Notes: generated by a model from the sequence alone, not told the origin. A stretch of 64,000 nt of DNA from Platycnemis pennipes (GCA_933228895.1 CAKOGI010000034.1:1-64000), one strand, 5' to 3'. Numbered from the stretch's first letter, positions 33,552 to 47,340 are shown. Translations and numbers: made by a program.

Positions 33552-33769
33552 TAATATTAATTTGTGTATTTTCTGTTTATGCCAATGCTTGTTTTCTCTT
33601 TTTAATATGCACAACTTCAGTGAAATAAATGTTTGCTCTGAAGTAATAATTTTTCAATCCAGAGACATGTATAATTCCAGGTATATCCCATTAAATATTT
33701 CTAAGATGGTTTGTTAGTGTATACTATTGCCTATGCATACTGCATATGCTGCAAATATTACAGGCATAA
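33552..33769 (+). other. 3' UTR remnant of the fusion gene with AATAAA
   Basis: Sequence that followed the stop codon before the Tigger insertion. A canonical AATAAA lies at 33624-33629, the first good poly(A) signal on the plus strand after the gene. No coding sequence. Confidence 0.45.
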
Positions 33770-34665
33770 ACTAAGAATATGCTGAGAGTATTCTGAGTAT
33801 CATCCTCTGTAATATTCTCAGCCTATCCTACAGCCCAGATGTATCGCTTATGCTAGGAATATTGCTGGTATGTTCTGAGAATATGTTGGGAATACTCCAG
33901 TAGTCTCATTAGATAATTCTTAGAATATCCTAATAATCTTTGTCAACGTATTCTACAGCCAATTGCATACGCTGGGTAATTTCTGACAATATTAAGAGTA
34001 TGCTGGGAATATTCCCATTAGAGTATTGAGCATTTGTGAGAAATATTCTGATAGTATGCCAGGATAATACTCCTGGAGGAATATTCCTGGAACATTCTGA
34101 GTATGTTCCGTGGGAATATTCTGAGAATATTGAGAGAAAGCCAGGAATATCACAATATTCCTATTAGAATATTCTGGGGATATGTCAGGAATATTCAGCG
34201 GGGATATTCTCAGCACATCCTGCAGCCCGGACGTATGGGATATGCTAGGAATATTCCTGGGATATTCTGACAATATTGAGAATATGCCAGGAATATTGGC
34301 ATTGGAATATTCTGAGAATATGCCAGGAATATTCCTATTGGAATATTCTGGGGATGTGCTAGGGATATTCTGAGAATATGCCAGGATTATTCCAATATTC
34401 CTATTAGAATATTCAGGGGATATGCTAGGGATATTCTGAGAATATGCCAGGATTATTCCTGTGAGAATATTCCTGGAATGTTCCGAGTATATTCGGTGAG
34501 AATATTCCTCTGGAATATTCTCAGCATATCCTACAGCCCGGACGTATGGGATATGCTAGGAATATACCCGGGATATTCTGAGAATATTGAGAATATACCA
34601 GGAATATTCCAATATTCTCATGAGAATATTCCAGGAATATGCTAAGCATATTCTTGTGCTGTGTG
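33770..34665. repeat. GAATATTC array, second locus
   Basis: Dense irregular repetition of GGAATATTCTGAGAATATGC, CAGGAATATTCC and GGGATATGCTAGGAATATTC. It ends at CTGTGTGGG (34657-34665), which is inverted CCCACACAG, the same end as the array at 11513. It differs in monomer sequence from that array but shares motif and terminus. No coding sequence. Confidence 0.75.
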
Positions 34666-35005
34666 GGTAGTAGCTCGTATCGTAGTTCTGCCATTACACA
34701 CTAGGTGGCACCACAATCGTAGGGAAGTCTTGTACAGGTCATATGAGAATTCATGTAGGAGCTCATAAGGAGTCCCACATCCACCTCCTTTATGACTCTT
34801 GTGTGACAGCATATGACATCATTCAGACCTCATCGTGAGGTCTTTAGGAATTTCTTATAAGATTCCCACAACATGGCCAGAGCTCTTTAAGACCTCATAC
34901 AGGACTCATTTGTGTTGATTGGGACCATAATTTCACAACTATGGTTACTTATTTTTAGCAAAGGAAATTGATTACACTGTTCTGGTTAATTTCGAAATAC
35001 GCTCG
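34666..35005. other. No gene seen
   Basis: AT-rich spacer with several ATGAGGTC/GACCTCAT-like short inverted motifs, but nothing identifiable. Confidence 0.4.
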
Positions 35006-38000
35006 CCCTAATGGAAATTTCTCATAAGTCTCATAAGAAGCTTTCTCATAATAAATTGGCAATGAGATCTTATGAGAAATTTTCTCATTAGATCTTATGA
35101 GAAATTTTCTTATTATAAATTGGCAATGAGATCTTATGAGAAATTTTCTCATTAGATCTTATGAGAAAATTTCTCATTAGATCTTATGAGAAATGTTCTC
35201 ATAATAAATTGGCAATGAGATCTAATGAGAAATTTTCTCATAAGATCTTATGAGAAATTGTCTCATAAGTTTCATAAGAAATTTTCTCATAGTAATTTGG
35301 CAATGAGATCTAGCAATGATTCGGCATTATTTGGCACACGCCCACTATACACGTAACTCGACCGAACTAAATCCGTGAACGTTTAGCGTTTCTTGATGTC
35401 ACATAACGAATTCACAATTTCATTAACACACTTATGCGAGTTAGAATTTTAAACAAAGAGGGCAGTTTATAAATTTATTATATTTATTGACACTACTTCC
35501 AGTTTCAATTATTGCATTCACTTGCCTTTGTAACATACAAGATTCCAAATATATGAGGCATAATCTCAAAAATAACCAATGTAACAATAAAAATATTAAA
35601 TAAACCACATGACATGAGAATTAAAAGCTGCGATCGAGCTTGCTTAATGCATAAGATTTTATTTTAATGGTTGGTCTAGGTGTTCAACAGCCAGAAGTCT
35701 TTTTTTTTTAATAACGCTCCTCTAAAAACAGAAACTATACCTATTTTTCCAACGGGGAATTCCTTTAAATATCACCGAAAGTCATCACTGCACTGTCACA
35801 ACACACACAAAATATTCACGTTTATTATGTAGCTGAATGATGATCTGAATTCTTATTGGATCATTCCGAATGTTCCAATTTGTTTATGACTTTAATGTGC
35901 CTGAAAAATGATAAATACATTCAATTCCTGAGTCAGCAATTCAAAAAGCCTGCATGGAAGGCAGATTAAAACGACAAATTCGTTCAACACAATCGCTTGT
36001 CATAACAATCATTCACTTACCGTTACTTTAGTGTCCATTACAATTAAAAAATAATCTTCCATGAACACTAATTAAAATAAAACGTAATTACTTGAGGAGA
36101 TAATTCTTTCTCACGTTTCTCGCTATGTGGCAGCCATTTTGAATTTCGAAGTGGTCTTTAGTGATGGGTAAAAATAATCGATTCTTCGTCATAATCGATT
36201 ATTTTCTTCCGATTCTTTCGATTATTGAATCGATTATGAAGATCCGATACTATGGTATAATCGATTATTTCAATGGAATCGGCGGGAGAAGAATCAAATT
36301 AAAAGTTGGCGTACTCAGCGTTAAGGATATATATGGTGTCTGGAAAACTATTCTTATAAGTAATGAGAACGATGAAAAAAATAAATATGAGAAAATATTT
36401 ATGATTAAAAGTATAATTATCTAATGAAGAATTAGCGTGATGGGTGAGTACAGGGCTTTTGAAAGACAAATTTTTGCCGACTGTGCCGACGAATCTTTCT
36501 GATGGCCAACAATGAACTAAATTGACTGATCAATTGCCATCGAATAACTTCTCGAACACCATGGATCCCTAGACATTGTTCGTGATATTTCTTCGCAAAT
36601 AAATGTGTATAAAAAATCTCAGATTGGTATGGCTGGACATTATGATAACATTACCTGTAGACCAATAATTGTTTATCAATATTTAATTGTTATAAATAGT
36701 TATCAACAAGTCAGGCTTTGATGGAATGTTTCCACTCTAACGTAGATCTCTTGAACATCTCCCTCCTAATATTATTTTTGCCTTCAGGTATGGGTATCTC
36801 ACGTCTCTGAAATACTCCAGAGCATTTCAGAGACATATGCTCAATAGATCTATTTTTTCTTCCTTCTTCAATTACTCTGCATTATTCATTTAATGACGGT
36901 TAAAAACCCATCCACCGTTAACATTCAGCTACTTTGCCCTTTTCTAATTACTCCCATGAACTTTCTTTTCTCCAAGATCTCTAGAGCTTCCTCTTTACCC
37001 TTTCTTTCTACCCATAGTCTTCTCCATCCTCCTACAAAACCAACATCCCCGAAGCTTCTGGTCTATCTTTTGTTCCATTAAACCAATCTTCCATGCCAAT
37101 ATTCCATCAAGCTCTTCACTAATGTCGCCATTAACATAGAAATATAAACTATTATTTTTAGGGCATCGAAAAGCCTACCTAGTGATTAAATCAACGCAAT
37201 TGAGCAAGCTGCTTATGATAGCGTAACTGACTCCATGTTAGTAAACACTGCATTCTCACAGGTCCATCCATCTACACTAGTAAGGTAGCTGCCTTATTTG
37301 TGAAACAACCCTCGAATCTTTCCAAATCACAAAGAAGTACACTCGAAAAACACTCGCTAAAATGATAACTCATTAACTCAGTATTCAATGACCTTATCAC
37401 AACATGGTCTAAATCACCCAGCCTCAGTCGTCTACAATAACTCACAATCCAACAAAATCTGTCACATATATATCAAATTTTAAGAAATACTTTAAAACAA
37501 CTCTTACTAAAGAAAACATACTAAATAAATCATAACAAAGAGCCTTGCTGAATTTTTTTTATAATAACTGCAATTGCTGCAAAATGATCATTTTTGGTAC
37601 TAGCTTGTCCTTATGTAGAAGTATACATTTTCATTATTGATTGATTTTCATTTTGACAATTTCTAGTTTACCACTGTGACCAATAGAAATAAAATAATAT
37701 TAAATAAAATTACTATTGTAATAATTAAGATCAATCAACCCCACAAGCGTCGATTATACACAGAAATAGACGCTCCTCGCTTGACGTTTCGCACAAACCA
37801 CCTTCAAAACACTATTATTTAAATCTCTGCTATTCAGATCACAGAAGAATACGATTATTTACCGATTCTTTTAACATATTCCATGTATTCCATGATCCAC
37901 GAGCGTCGATTATTTGCGAGAATCAGCTCGCGCCCATTTATGTTGCGCATCCTTGACGTTCACGACACGATTATTTCAAATCATTTGATTCTGCTCAAAT

Positions 38001-39298
38001 AATCGGCAAAGAATCGTATGCGCCTTATGAATCTTTGCCGATTCTCAACTCATCACATAATCGTCGATTATTCCAAGAATCGATGCGCATTTCGTTCATC
38101 ACTCGATTATTTTGCTCACAAAAGAATCGGGTAATAATCGTATGATTTTCAAGAATCGTATGTTTGTGCAACGATTCTCAAGAATCATACGATTATTCAC
38201 CGAGGTGCTCATTTCGTTCATCACCCGATTATTTCGCTCACAAAAGAATCGGATAATAATCGTATGATTTTCAAGAATCGTATGTTTGTTCAACTATTCT
38301 CAAGAATCATACGATTATTCACCGATTATTTGCATAACCGATTATTTCAACCCGATTTTTTTCCTGAATCGATTATGCCTCAATTTTATCATATGATACG
38401 ATTAATCGATTATGGAATAATTTTGCCCAACACTAGTGGTCTTGCAATTAATCGATAATAGTCTATTCGATATTGGTCGATACAACTGTCCACAAACCGC
38501 GAACTATAAAAATGTGAATATTCACGTTAAAATTACTCGTGGGCACGACAGTTGTTATTTCTGGTTTATAAGATTCTCTTGAGAAACTATTGATTTTAGA
38601 ACTTTTTTTGGGTCCCTTATCAAGACTATTTTGGGACTTGTAATATTCATGAATCGCGTTTTAAATAACTTTTTTGGAGATGCATCGTCGTTCGTCATTC
38701 AATGCAACGTGAAATATTTTCAACGAAGGCGCCAAAAACTAAGTCCGAAAATCATCTGGGTAGGAACCCATAAAAATGTTCCACAATCAATAGTTAAATC
38801 GCTTCCAAAGTTTATGAATCGTGTTTTAAACAACATTTTTGGAGATGCATCGTCGTTCGTCATTCAATGCAACGTGAAATATTTTCAACGAAGGCGCCAA
38901 AAACTAAGTCCGAAAATCATCTGGGTAGGAACCGATATAAATGTTCCACAATCAAGAGTTTAATCCATATATGGCTTCTCATAGCACTTACAAGAAATCT
39001 TATAAGTTCTAATGAGGAGTTTCATAAGTTCTCAAAGCTTCTCATAAGATCTCATTAACTTCTCAAGATCTCATGAACTTCTCATAAGGTCTCATAGCTT
39101 CTCATAAGATCTCATGAACTTCTCATAAGATCTCATAGCTTCTCATAAGATCTCATGAACTTCTCATAAGATCTCATTGCTTCTCATAAGATCTCATGAA
39201 CTTCTCATAAGATCTCATAGCTTCTCATTAGATCTCATAACTTCTCACTAGATATTATGAGAAATACCTATGAGGACTATGAGAAATTTCCAATAGGG
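35006..39298. mobile_element. Non-autonomous element with TCTTATGAGAA subterminal arrays
   Basis: Inverted ends CCCTAATGGAAATTTCTCAT (left) and CCCTATTGGAAATTTCTCAT (right, inverted). Inside the left end (35010-35310) lie repeats of AGATCTTATGAGAAATTTTC; inside the right end (38990-39260) repeats of ACTTCTCATAAGATCTCAT. A direct duplication with about 177-bp period occurs at 38637-38960 (GGAGATGCATCGTCGTTCGT in both). The middle is occupied by the hAT element at 36159-38435. No clear target duplication; no transposase seen. Confidence 0.65.
36151..38443. mobile_element. Non-autonomous hAT element, 8-bp target duplication
   Basis: Body 36159-38435 (2,277 bp), flanked by GTGGTCTT at 36151-36158 and 38436-38443. 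Ends TAGTGATGGGTAAAA (left) and inverted TAGTGTTGGGCAAAA (right). Eight-base duplication and TAGTGxTGGGxAAAA ends are typical of hAT. Subterminal AATCGATTAT motifs recur in both orientations, and a 120-bp tandem duplication lies at about 38092-38330 (TTTCGTTCATCAC in both). No transposase; interior AT-rich. Confidence 0.85.
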
Positions 39299-39881
39299 CG
39301 TTCCTAGAATAATTCCGAATAACATTCATTACGAAAGTTGCACAAGAAGAAGAGGGCGAATAACAAAACTCTTTTGCATCTATTTACCTCTACATTTATC
39401 ATCAGTCATTACTTATACATTTCCAAGAGGAATCTACGTTTATCTTGCATCCACTGGTGACACTCTTACTCAGAATTACATTCGTTGGCTTTTTATCTTC
39501 TCCTAAGCTCCTCCACAAAAAGGCACCTGGAAGCAGCACGAATAGAAGACTTAAATACTGCAATAACAACAAATCTTTCTATTTATTTTTAAAAGCAGGA
39601 AAGAACTATTAACGGTTAAATTCAATTAATTAACAGCCGCTTCTTTCAATTCAACGACCTTCCGTCAGGATATGGCACAAAAAGCATAAATCTGTATAAA
39701 TATACAAAAGAACTATGAAAGTTAACTGAACAAATTAACTCACCCTTGCCTCCTTCGGCACTAAGATGCACGATGCTAACAATGCCATAAAAATCTCGTC
39801 CCTGGTCCCAGAACCTTGCGAAGTATTAGTGACAATAGACTTATCTACAAAAAAAGGTAACTGTTAAGCAAACAATTCCTA
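39299..39881. other. No gene seen
   Basis: Spacer between the 4.3-kb element and the CCCAGCTGG MITE. Nothing identifiable. Confidence 0.4.
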
Positions 39882-40841
39882 CCCAGCTGGCACAAAGTAT
39901 GCTGCTTGCCTGTTTCTTACGACATACATACGTAAGAAATAGGAAAGGAGCTTACCATGAAATAAGACGTTTGCGTAAGTAGTTGCTCAGACCCAGGTAA
40001 GACTGGGGTAAGAAACGTCGTCATATATCCTCATACTAGGTAAGCTACTGACATACAGTAGCGCAGCGCGCGGCAGAATGCTGTACTATCACGAAAACCA
40101 GCGCGAAGTGTGCCTGTGGAATTATACGATACTACGTCGCTTCCCCCCCCCCCCCCCCCACCCCCCCCCCCCCCATGGTCCCCGCATATTATGGAATAGG
40201 AATAAGTTTTATTTATGCTCTGGGTACAACACCCCTAAGGGCAAAACAAGTTTACAAAACATATTAATATTTAAATACATTCCCTTACACTACCCTTCTC
40301 TCAGCCCGCGAGGAAGATCTTACCAAGAACGATAACCAATAATGTAGCATTCTTACTAGCAAGTAATGTAGAATGTGCATGACTGTCGACTGGCTGCATA
40401 CAAACACCAAATGCGATACTAACCTTTAATTTGCATAAAGAAAGGACTTACGTACTAAAAGTAAAGGTACAAGTCAACAGGGCAGATAAAGAATAGGGTA
40501 CAAAAATCGAAATGAAACCAGTCAGCGTTCCTTATAGTATCAGCGAAGATGGCGTCCACACAAGTTGAGTGAGCGGCGTTGTTCCACATTGTCTCGTGGT
40601 TTTCGCTATTCTCGTGGTTTCCGTGGTTCCGTTTTTCGTTCCGTTCTCTCCGAAGAAGGGAATATCGAGGACCATCCATCCGTTCCTCAATTATACTTAA
40701 GTGCCTGTTTCGACCGCAAGAGGTCATGCCATACGTGTATAAGAAATAGGATGGAAATAGGTTAGCGACTTACATTTTAAGCTGCTTACCTATTTCTGCC
40801 TGCAAACTTACCTCCATGACTTACATTGTGCCAGCTGGGTA
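39880..40841. mobile_element. MITE, CCCAGCTGGCACAA ends, TA target duplication
   Basis: Body 39882-40839 (958 bp), flanked by TA on both sides. Left end CCCAGCTGGCACAAAGTA, right end inverted CCCAGCTGGCACAATGTAAG. Subterminal repeats of TTACGTAAG and TAAGAAATAGG type occur in both orientations (about 39920-40050; 40730-40810). Contains a near-uninterrupted run of about 33 C/A bases at 40144-40175. No coding sequence. Confidence 0.78.
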
Positions 40842-42420
40842 TGAGAATAGTGTATATTTTCAGTGTTGCAGTGAGCGAACATTCTGCTCAATAATATTAT
40901 ATATGCACACATTATCCGCATTCAGTTCAAAACATACCTCTTGAATGAGGATTTTCACATCACAAAATCCATCCATTCCATTCGCTTCGTCGTACTTTTT
41001 CCTTCTAATTTAATCCTGGGACGAAGGCCAAAAAAACTTTCTTTTTCACGGTCCACACATGGTGTGGATGTCTTGAATAACTTCAACGTGACCACAGATC
41101 ACTTGCGTTTTAACAATTAGCTATTTTAACCACCATGCAGTTGCAACCAAAAGTTCACGAAATGAGGAGCACGGAAAGAAAACATCGGCAATAATCCAAG
41201 ATGGAGGTTTACACGCGCTGCATTTAGAGTCAAGTTAGCATCTTAATTCAAAATAGGGTTGCTATATACTCAGAATTATAATTTTTAAACATTTATTCTC
41301 ATTTTAAAATATATTAATACTTATTGTCTGCTTTATTTCCATATTTTTTACTCGTACTATTATAGTAATTCGAGTTTCAATCTATCAAATACTTCAGTAG
41401 TATGTGGTGGGAGTGCTTTGTATACATCTTTGAAATGTAAACATCCGGTTTCATGTTGTTGATGTGTGTTGATGTTCGAATCATGTTTGAATAACTAGAG
41501 CCAAGCAAATAAACTAACTAGATACTACACATCATTAACATTCATGAATTATTCAAGCCAATAATGTAATGATTAATTACAGTATGACCATTTTTAATTT
41601 TTTTGGTGCTTTAACAGGAGTAAGTATCAATTTCTACATGGGACTACAACATATTATCAGAACCTATATGTATTATGTCAACAAAGTCAGTAACAATCTT
41701 TGGTCGATATTGGCAATTGGCTTGTAGATATGGACTATTATCAATACATTGACGTACGAGGTCATAAATGAAAAATATGGATAATAATAATTAAGTAATT
41801 TCCTATACAGCTAGCAAATAGCAATTTCTGATAACATTTTTCAAAGTCAACCCAGTTATGTTCCTTAAAAGTCAGTTATGTACCTACCAAATGTGGTAAT
41901 TGCATTTACATCTTCATACTGTCTGTCATTTTCGAGGTTTAACTGGTCGCATGCCTGTATTTAACGGATAATACTTTTCTGAACGAAGATCTTACAAGAG
42001 ATTGAAATACTATTGAAAATTAAATGTTTATATGAACTATGGGTACCGGTATACTCATTCCTTGTGTATAAGAGTTCGCTACGGAATACTACATACCGGT
42101 TAAAACTATGTCCCGAGTACGCGTATACCAAATTTCGTGTGCGGTAGGGGATGGCACACGTCACTCTTATATATCAATATAATAGTGTGCAAACGTCACA
42201 AATGAATCAAATGGATAATTAGAGTCAAGCAAATTGCAATACAGCAAGCAAAAATATTTCCTTTGTATACAACCCTGCTGACACATTAAAATTCCTAAGT
42301 GAACGTAGTCACATTCGTTGGAACTCAAGTTGTATATCAAAGAGAGATAGGTGGCCCAAGGAAAGAAAGAACTTACGAATGAACCGGCGCTCACGTCTTG
42401 CTCGAGTTCAAACGGAGATA
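40842..42420. other. No gene seen
   Basis: AT-rich, unique-looking sequence with only short frames. No element boundaries recognised. Confidence 0.4.
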
Positions 42421-42540
42421 GTGGTGTTGCGCTAAGGGAGAAAAATATTCAAGGCATGCAGACTTGAATGAAGCTTGCCATGAGACATGATGCAAACTTG
42501 AATCAAGCTTATGCTTATGCTTACATGCTATCTGGGTTAT
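42421..42540. repeat. Fragment of a CAAGCTTG-type element end
   Basis: Ends at CTATCTGGG (inverted CCCAGATAG), preceded by AAGCTTG motifs in the style of the element at 22291-25142 (GACTTGAATGAAGCTTGCC, GAATCAAGCTTATGC). The opposite end was not found. Confidence 0.5.
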
Positions 42541-43700
42541 ATCACCACCAAATTAAAATGAATGCAGATTATTCACTTCTACTAAGCTTTGCTTTCACTA
42601 CAGCTCACTCAATCAAAAATAACAGCAGGGAATGAGTAAAAATAATGTATGTTAAGGGTTTTGACGAACAGAATTAATATTGTTTGTCCTCAATATTAAG
42701 CTATTTTCGATAATTTGTTTCCTTCCTGTGTGCATAATTCAAGTAAAGTAGAAAGTAAAGTTTTCCTAGATGAATAAAGTCTAATATGACGCATAAACCA
42801 GGGATATGCATATTATAACACAGGAAAAATGAAAGATTTGAGTAGATTTTCTCGATGAACAACCAAAAGCTCCGCAGTGTCCAAAATGTACCAGGCAGGC
42901 AGGTACACGAGGACCTAATTATTGCTATTAAAGTCCTTGCCTTATGATAGGGAATGCCTTCAACAGTTGTCAATATATATTATTTTGGTGGCTTAGGTAC
43001 CTATGGCGAAAATGTAGGGAATATGCCGAAGTCATGTAGTTCGGTTCAGTTGGAACTATAGTAACAGTTTGGAATCCACGGTATTATAAGTGTGACTGAT
43101 GCTTTTAAATCTGCCCTTCAAAGACCTGGACAAGTACTTTGAGATTTATCTTGAGACAATAATATTCGACCGTGGGAACGGATATTCTACAAAAGAGAAA
43201 CTTATGTAAACTTGACTTAACTAGTGACGAAGATTTTGGTCCGTGGAAACGAATATTCGGCGACTGATAATCACATGTATACTCTATACCTATTTTCTAA
43301 ATATTTAACTTATTTTTTTGTTTAGAAATGGTCAAATGCAAGTGCCAATTTTCGTGATGCTGTCTCCTGTGAAAGAGTCAGTAATTAAAAGAAATATTCG
43401 AACCATGCTAGATTGATACATTCGTCCATTCGTCATTGATACATATGCCAATTGGCATAGGTTGCATTAATTTCCTACTAGGCTGTAATGAAACAGACAA
43501 TGAGAAATATAGAATCAATATCATGACACATTCATAGCCATCATCTTATAGCTACCAACAGTGTTCACTTCGATGATACACAAATTTAATTTTAAACCTT
43601 ATTTGAAAGGTAATTCATAAAGATTAAATTAATCACCAAGAGCTATTATGCCATTCCAACATTAAATTTAAAACTGCAAGTCTTCCTATCGCACCTAAGA
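42541..43700. other. No gene seen
   Basis: AT-rich sequence up to the breakpoint of the 2.9-kb duplication. Nothing recognised. Confidence 0.4.
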
Positions 43701-46592
43701 AATAAATCTGTGGAAGGAAAACATACTGTTTCAATAGTGAAAATCAACTTTTACCGAGTTGAGCCTGATACAACTGAACGTATATTACATCTTCCCTAAG
43801 TGATCAACGATGTATAACGGAGTAATAATTCATCCACATCTACATAATACCCTGCAAGCCACCGAAAGGTGTGTTGCAGGGGGTGATTTCTCACCGAAAA
43901 GCACCACATCTCATGCTAAATTAATTTGGTAATAATTTACGATTGTATAATTTTTTTGCAGATAAAAATAGCAAAGCAGGCTTGCAATGTAATGTTGTTA
44001 GTAAGGTTTGCTTAAAGTCCTTATACCAACATGCAACTACCATTGCTATGAATTGACCCACTCGAACTGTACTTATGCATTCATATGATCCCAAATTGAA
44101 CGAAGAAAGAAGGACATTTTGAAACTTTCGGCAAACAACATCTCTGATTCTGTGATGAAGGTCTGTGTCTGTGGATTCTGTGATTACCATAGTAATTTGG
44201 AGTCGCAAAATATTTTAAACGTCATAACAGAAAAAATTATCTTGGCATTTAATTAAGATCTTAATTCTCGAGATAAAGTGTAAATTTTGATTTGGCAATG
44301 ATTTCCAATTAAATTCACTTAATAGACTGGTGACGCTAATTCAGTTATCGTTCCGTCCCTCTACAAATACTGGCGATCTTCGCTGCACACGTTTAAGTTC
44401 ATTTGTTTATGCGTATTTCGCTTGGATCCCATGTACTGGCAGCGTATTCCAAATGAGGTCTAAAAAGGGAGAAGTAGGAGATTTCTCGTACATGATCATC
44501 ACATTTATGCAGATCTTATATGATCAACGATTAATATAATTCAACGGCAGATATATTGAATGCCGAATCAAACTTAATAACTGTTTTGACGCCGAGTCTA
44601 ATTATAAAATTATTTGGCGCCAATAAATGTTGAACCAAACCGCCGCAAAGAATCACTTGGAGTATAGCTCGGCACTTGCATTGGACAATTAATTGCACTT
44701 AAAACCAGTCTGGGGAATTAATTCCGAAGCACGCCCAAGTATTAGGAGTACAAAAATATGCTTCCTCCTGCGAGGTCGCAGGAGGGAAACAGGGGGCGTG
44801 AGAGATAAGCGAGGCTTCCATCCCAATACCCCCCCCCCCCTTCGATTGCAACACCAATGCACGTGTGGCCATCGGCGACTTCCAGGAATCTCTCAAGCAG
44901 CAGGAAGGGCTACCGCCCGCGTTCGAGACCCCTCTTTAACAGAGTTTCTCCTCAATATTTTTGTAAATATATTTCTCTCATTTCTGCCTAATATCTTCGT
45001 TCACTATTCGTGAAATAGCCTGTACAAGAAGTCGAAAAAAACCATTATCGACAATGCCAAATATTGAAATAGTTTTTACTTCGTTTTTACTTCTTTGTGT
45101 ACCTCTAAACGTATAAAACCTGGATTATCTCTCTTATTCTCCAGTTCATCAAGGATAAATTATAGATGAAATAATTTAGCGGTGGGTATGTGCCGGCGGT
45201 GACGGTCATACTTTGGATAATGACTTTAAACTTGATAATATGGAGTACATCAATGTTATTGTAACTAATATTTTTCAGTAAAATGTTTAAAATGAGAGTT
45301 TTAATTACAATATTAGAAATATATATCAATAAAATGTTCGAAATGATGGTTTTTATGCGCTTTCCTCGGCTGGCACTCCGGTTTGAAGGTGGTTTGTGTG
45401 CTGTCCCTGACTGTCATGCTTTGCAATATGACTAACGTATCTTTACTTGATGTTAAGGAGAAGATGGCACAACGCATCCATCATTATGTTCGGAAATAAT
45501 ACTTCCGGAGCCTATCGGACGCTTCTGTGTAAAAAGCGATGAGAGAAGACGAAGTCGTCAGCGTTTTCCGAGGTAAAGGGGTAGTCTGTTTTGGCGCCAA
45601 TAATTTTTCTCGTAAACAACAGGAAAAAATTTAAAGTTATGAAACGCTATAGTTGCTTGTTAGCATGCAAAGAGTGGTGGCCTTCACCGCCTGCCACACA
45701 CCGTAAGGTGGCTTGCAGGTAGATATGGGCAACTTGGAAAATCACCGTGGTATTTTTCGTAAATTACCAACACCTCTGAAAGGTACCGTAATAAACGGTA
45801 ATTTTCAGAAAAGTTCTTTTTCAGAAAGTTAATTCCTCAGGAAGATTGGAATGGGTGATATTATAAATTTATAAGCAAAAACGATTTAGTTGACATTGTG
45901 TCCATGATTAATTCCAATGAATTCAGAGTAAAATAACAAATTCACATTGCGCAGAGGTAAGTCTTTGGAACGAAAATTTCTCATAGTGTGACAAAAGAGG
46001 CGAATTGCGTGTTGCTGCCACTTCGTTGTAATTTTTTAAAATGAGTTATAATAGATAAACGTCGTGATGTGTTTGATATAAGCATCGGCATTTATATCTC
46101 ATTATTTCGTTTTGAGTCCTCTTATAAGGATTTGCAGCTCAAAACTTAAAATTACGATAATTTACCCATCTATACTTGCAGGGTATTGCGTAGATAAAGA
46201 TAACAGTGTTAGCTTAACCTATGTATTATATTGAATTAAAATAGGAATCATGTTGAGATCGCAGGTTAATATGTAGATATAATCTATACTATAAATTCCA
46301 AGATAATATTTTCAGTGAACACGCATAAAATATTTAGTGAACCCCAAGCAACTGTGATAGCCTCGACCATAACCGAAAAATTGATTGCCAACAGACAGAT
46401 TCAACATGTCCTTCTTTCCTCGTATAATTAGGGCTATTTATAGCAGTAACTATATCTAATACCATGGTATAAATTTATGAAAAGCTGTTTAAGATCGGAA
46501 ATAAATTTCACTGATGCATAACAAAGAAATATTTTTTGACATTGACATAAATTTTCTTACTTAATAACAAATTTTGTTTTTGTTAATAACGT
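43701..46592. repeat. 2.9-kb duplicated segment, copy 1
   Basis: Nearly identical, in the same orientation, to 60170-63050; differences are scattered point changes and small indels (for example about 12 bases near 44262). It contains a complete TIR element (43837-45727) with flanking DNA on both sides, so the flanks were duplicated together with it; this is a segmental copy and not a second insertion. Short frames inside (for example 43921-44208, minus) are conserved in both copies only because the copies are recent. Confidence 0.93.
43837..45727. mobile_element. TIR element with CCTGCAAGCCACC ends (arthropod dispersed repeat type)
   Basis: Left: ACATCTACATAATACCCTGC, then AAGCCACCGAAAGGTGTGTTG. 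Right, inverted: ATCTACCTGCAAGCCACCTT, then ACGGTGTGTGGCAGGCGGTGA. The GCAAGCCACC...GGTGTGTGGC block is one I know from many arthropod repeats. Interior includes a CTTCGCTGCACACG...CTTGGATCCCATGTACTGGC stretch, which is also familiar from dispersed repeats, and a C run at 44827. No transposase recognised. Confidence 0.6.
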
Positions 46593-47340
46593 AACACAGA
46601 AAAAATTGTTTTTCGTATTCACAAATTGATGAAACTTCTTTTCAAATGAATGAACTATCGTAAATTGGTGTGCAGGAGAAGCAAGAAAGTAATGAGAGAA
46701 AAAAGGTACACTACCATAGTCACTTACATTAGCAACCGTTTTTTGAATATGCTACTGCATGAATTTTTTAAGTAATTAACATATTTCCAATAGTAAGTAG
46801 ATACTATGGCAATTTTTTCTACCCCCAATTTCATCTTGCTTAATCTCCGTATTGCAAGTTTAAATGGAAGAAAAAATGTTTCCATGTGAAGGTTAAACTC
46901 CAGCAATTGGAATAATTTCTACAATATTTATTAACTTCTTTCATTTCTACAATTTTATAATTCTGATATCCACGGGTATCAAGGGAAATGTAATACCAGA
47001 ATATACATTAAACTCGCAGGTAACGTGTAATAGCAATGTGTAAATTTGCTGTGCGTATTAAATTTACGAAGCTATGGTATCCACGGAGAAATTGAAACAA
47101 ATATCCGGAAAAGACATGGCAAATCCGGGTAACGAGAGCGATTTTATGTTTTCCATATCGTTTGTGTCGAGCGATCATATGTTTTTTTCACAGCGGTACA
47201 AGCATTCTCAGGAATCACTTGGTGATCTGCCAGAAAAAGATTCCTTGATTCACTGACTTGGTACCTACAACTCGAAATCACCTGGCGAAAAACAGTTTAA
47301 TATATTCGTAAAAGAACGAACACGACTTGATACACCCCCC
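46593..47340. other. No gene seen
   Basis: AT-rich spacer between the duplicated segment and the heat-shock-type promoter. Confidence 0.4.

Noticed and set aside
38631..38963. 110-codon frame made of two 59-residue repeats
   Set aside because: The repeat is a 177-bp DNA duplication within a non-autonomous element; no domain or start context supports a protein.
40144..40175. C-rich run encoding Pro-rich peptide; possible G-quadruplex
   Set aside because: A simple microsatellite inside a MITE; comparable C runs at 30570 and 44827 are also inside repeats. No reason to give it function.
43921..44208. 95-codon frame (minus), conserved at 60390-60677
   Set aside because: Conservation is explained by the recent 2.9-kb duplication. 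No start context, domain or splice partner; lies inside a TIR repeat.
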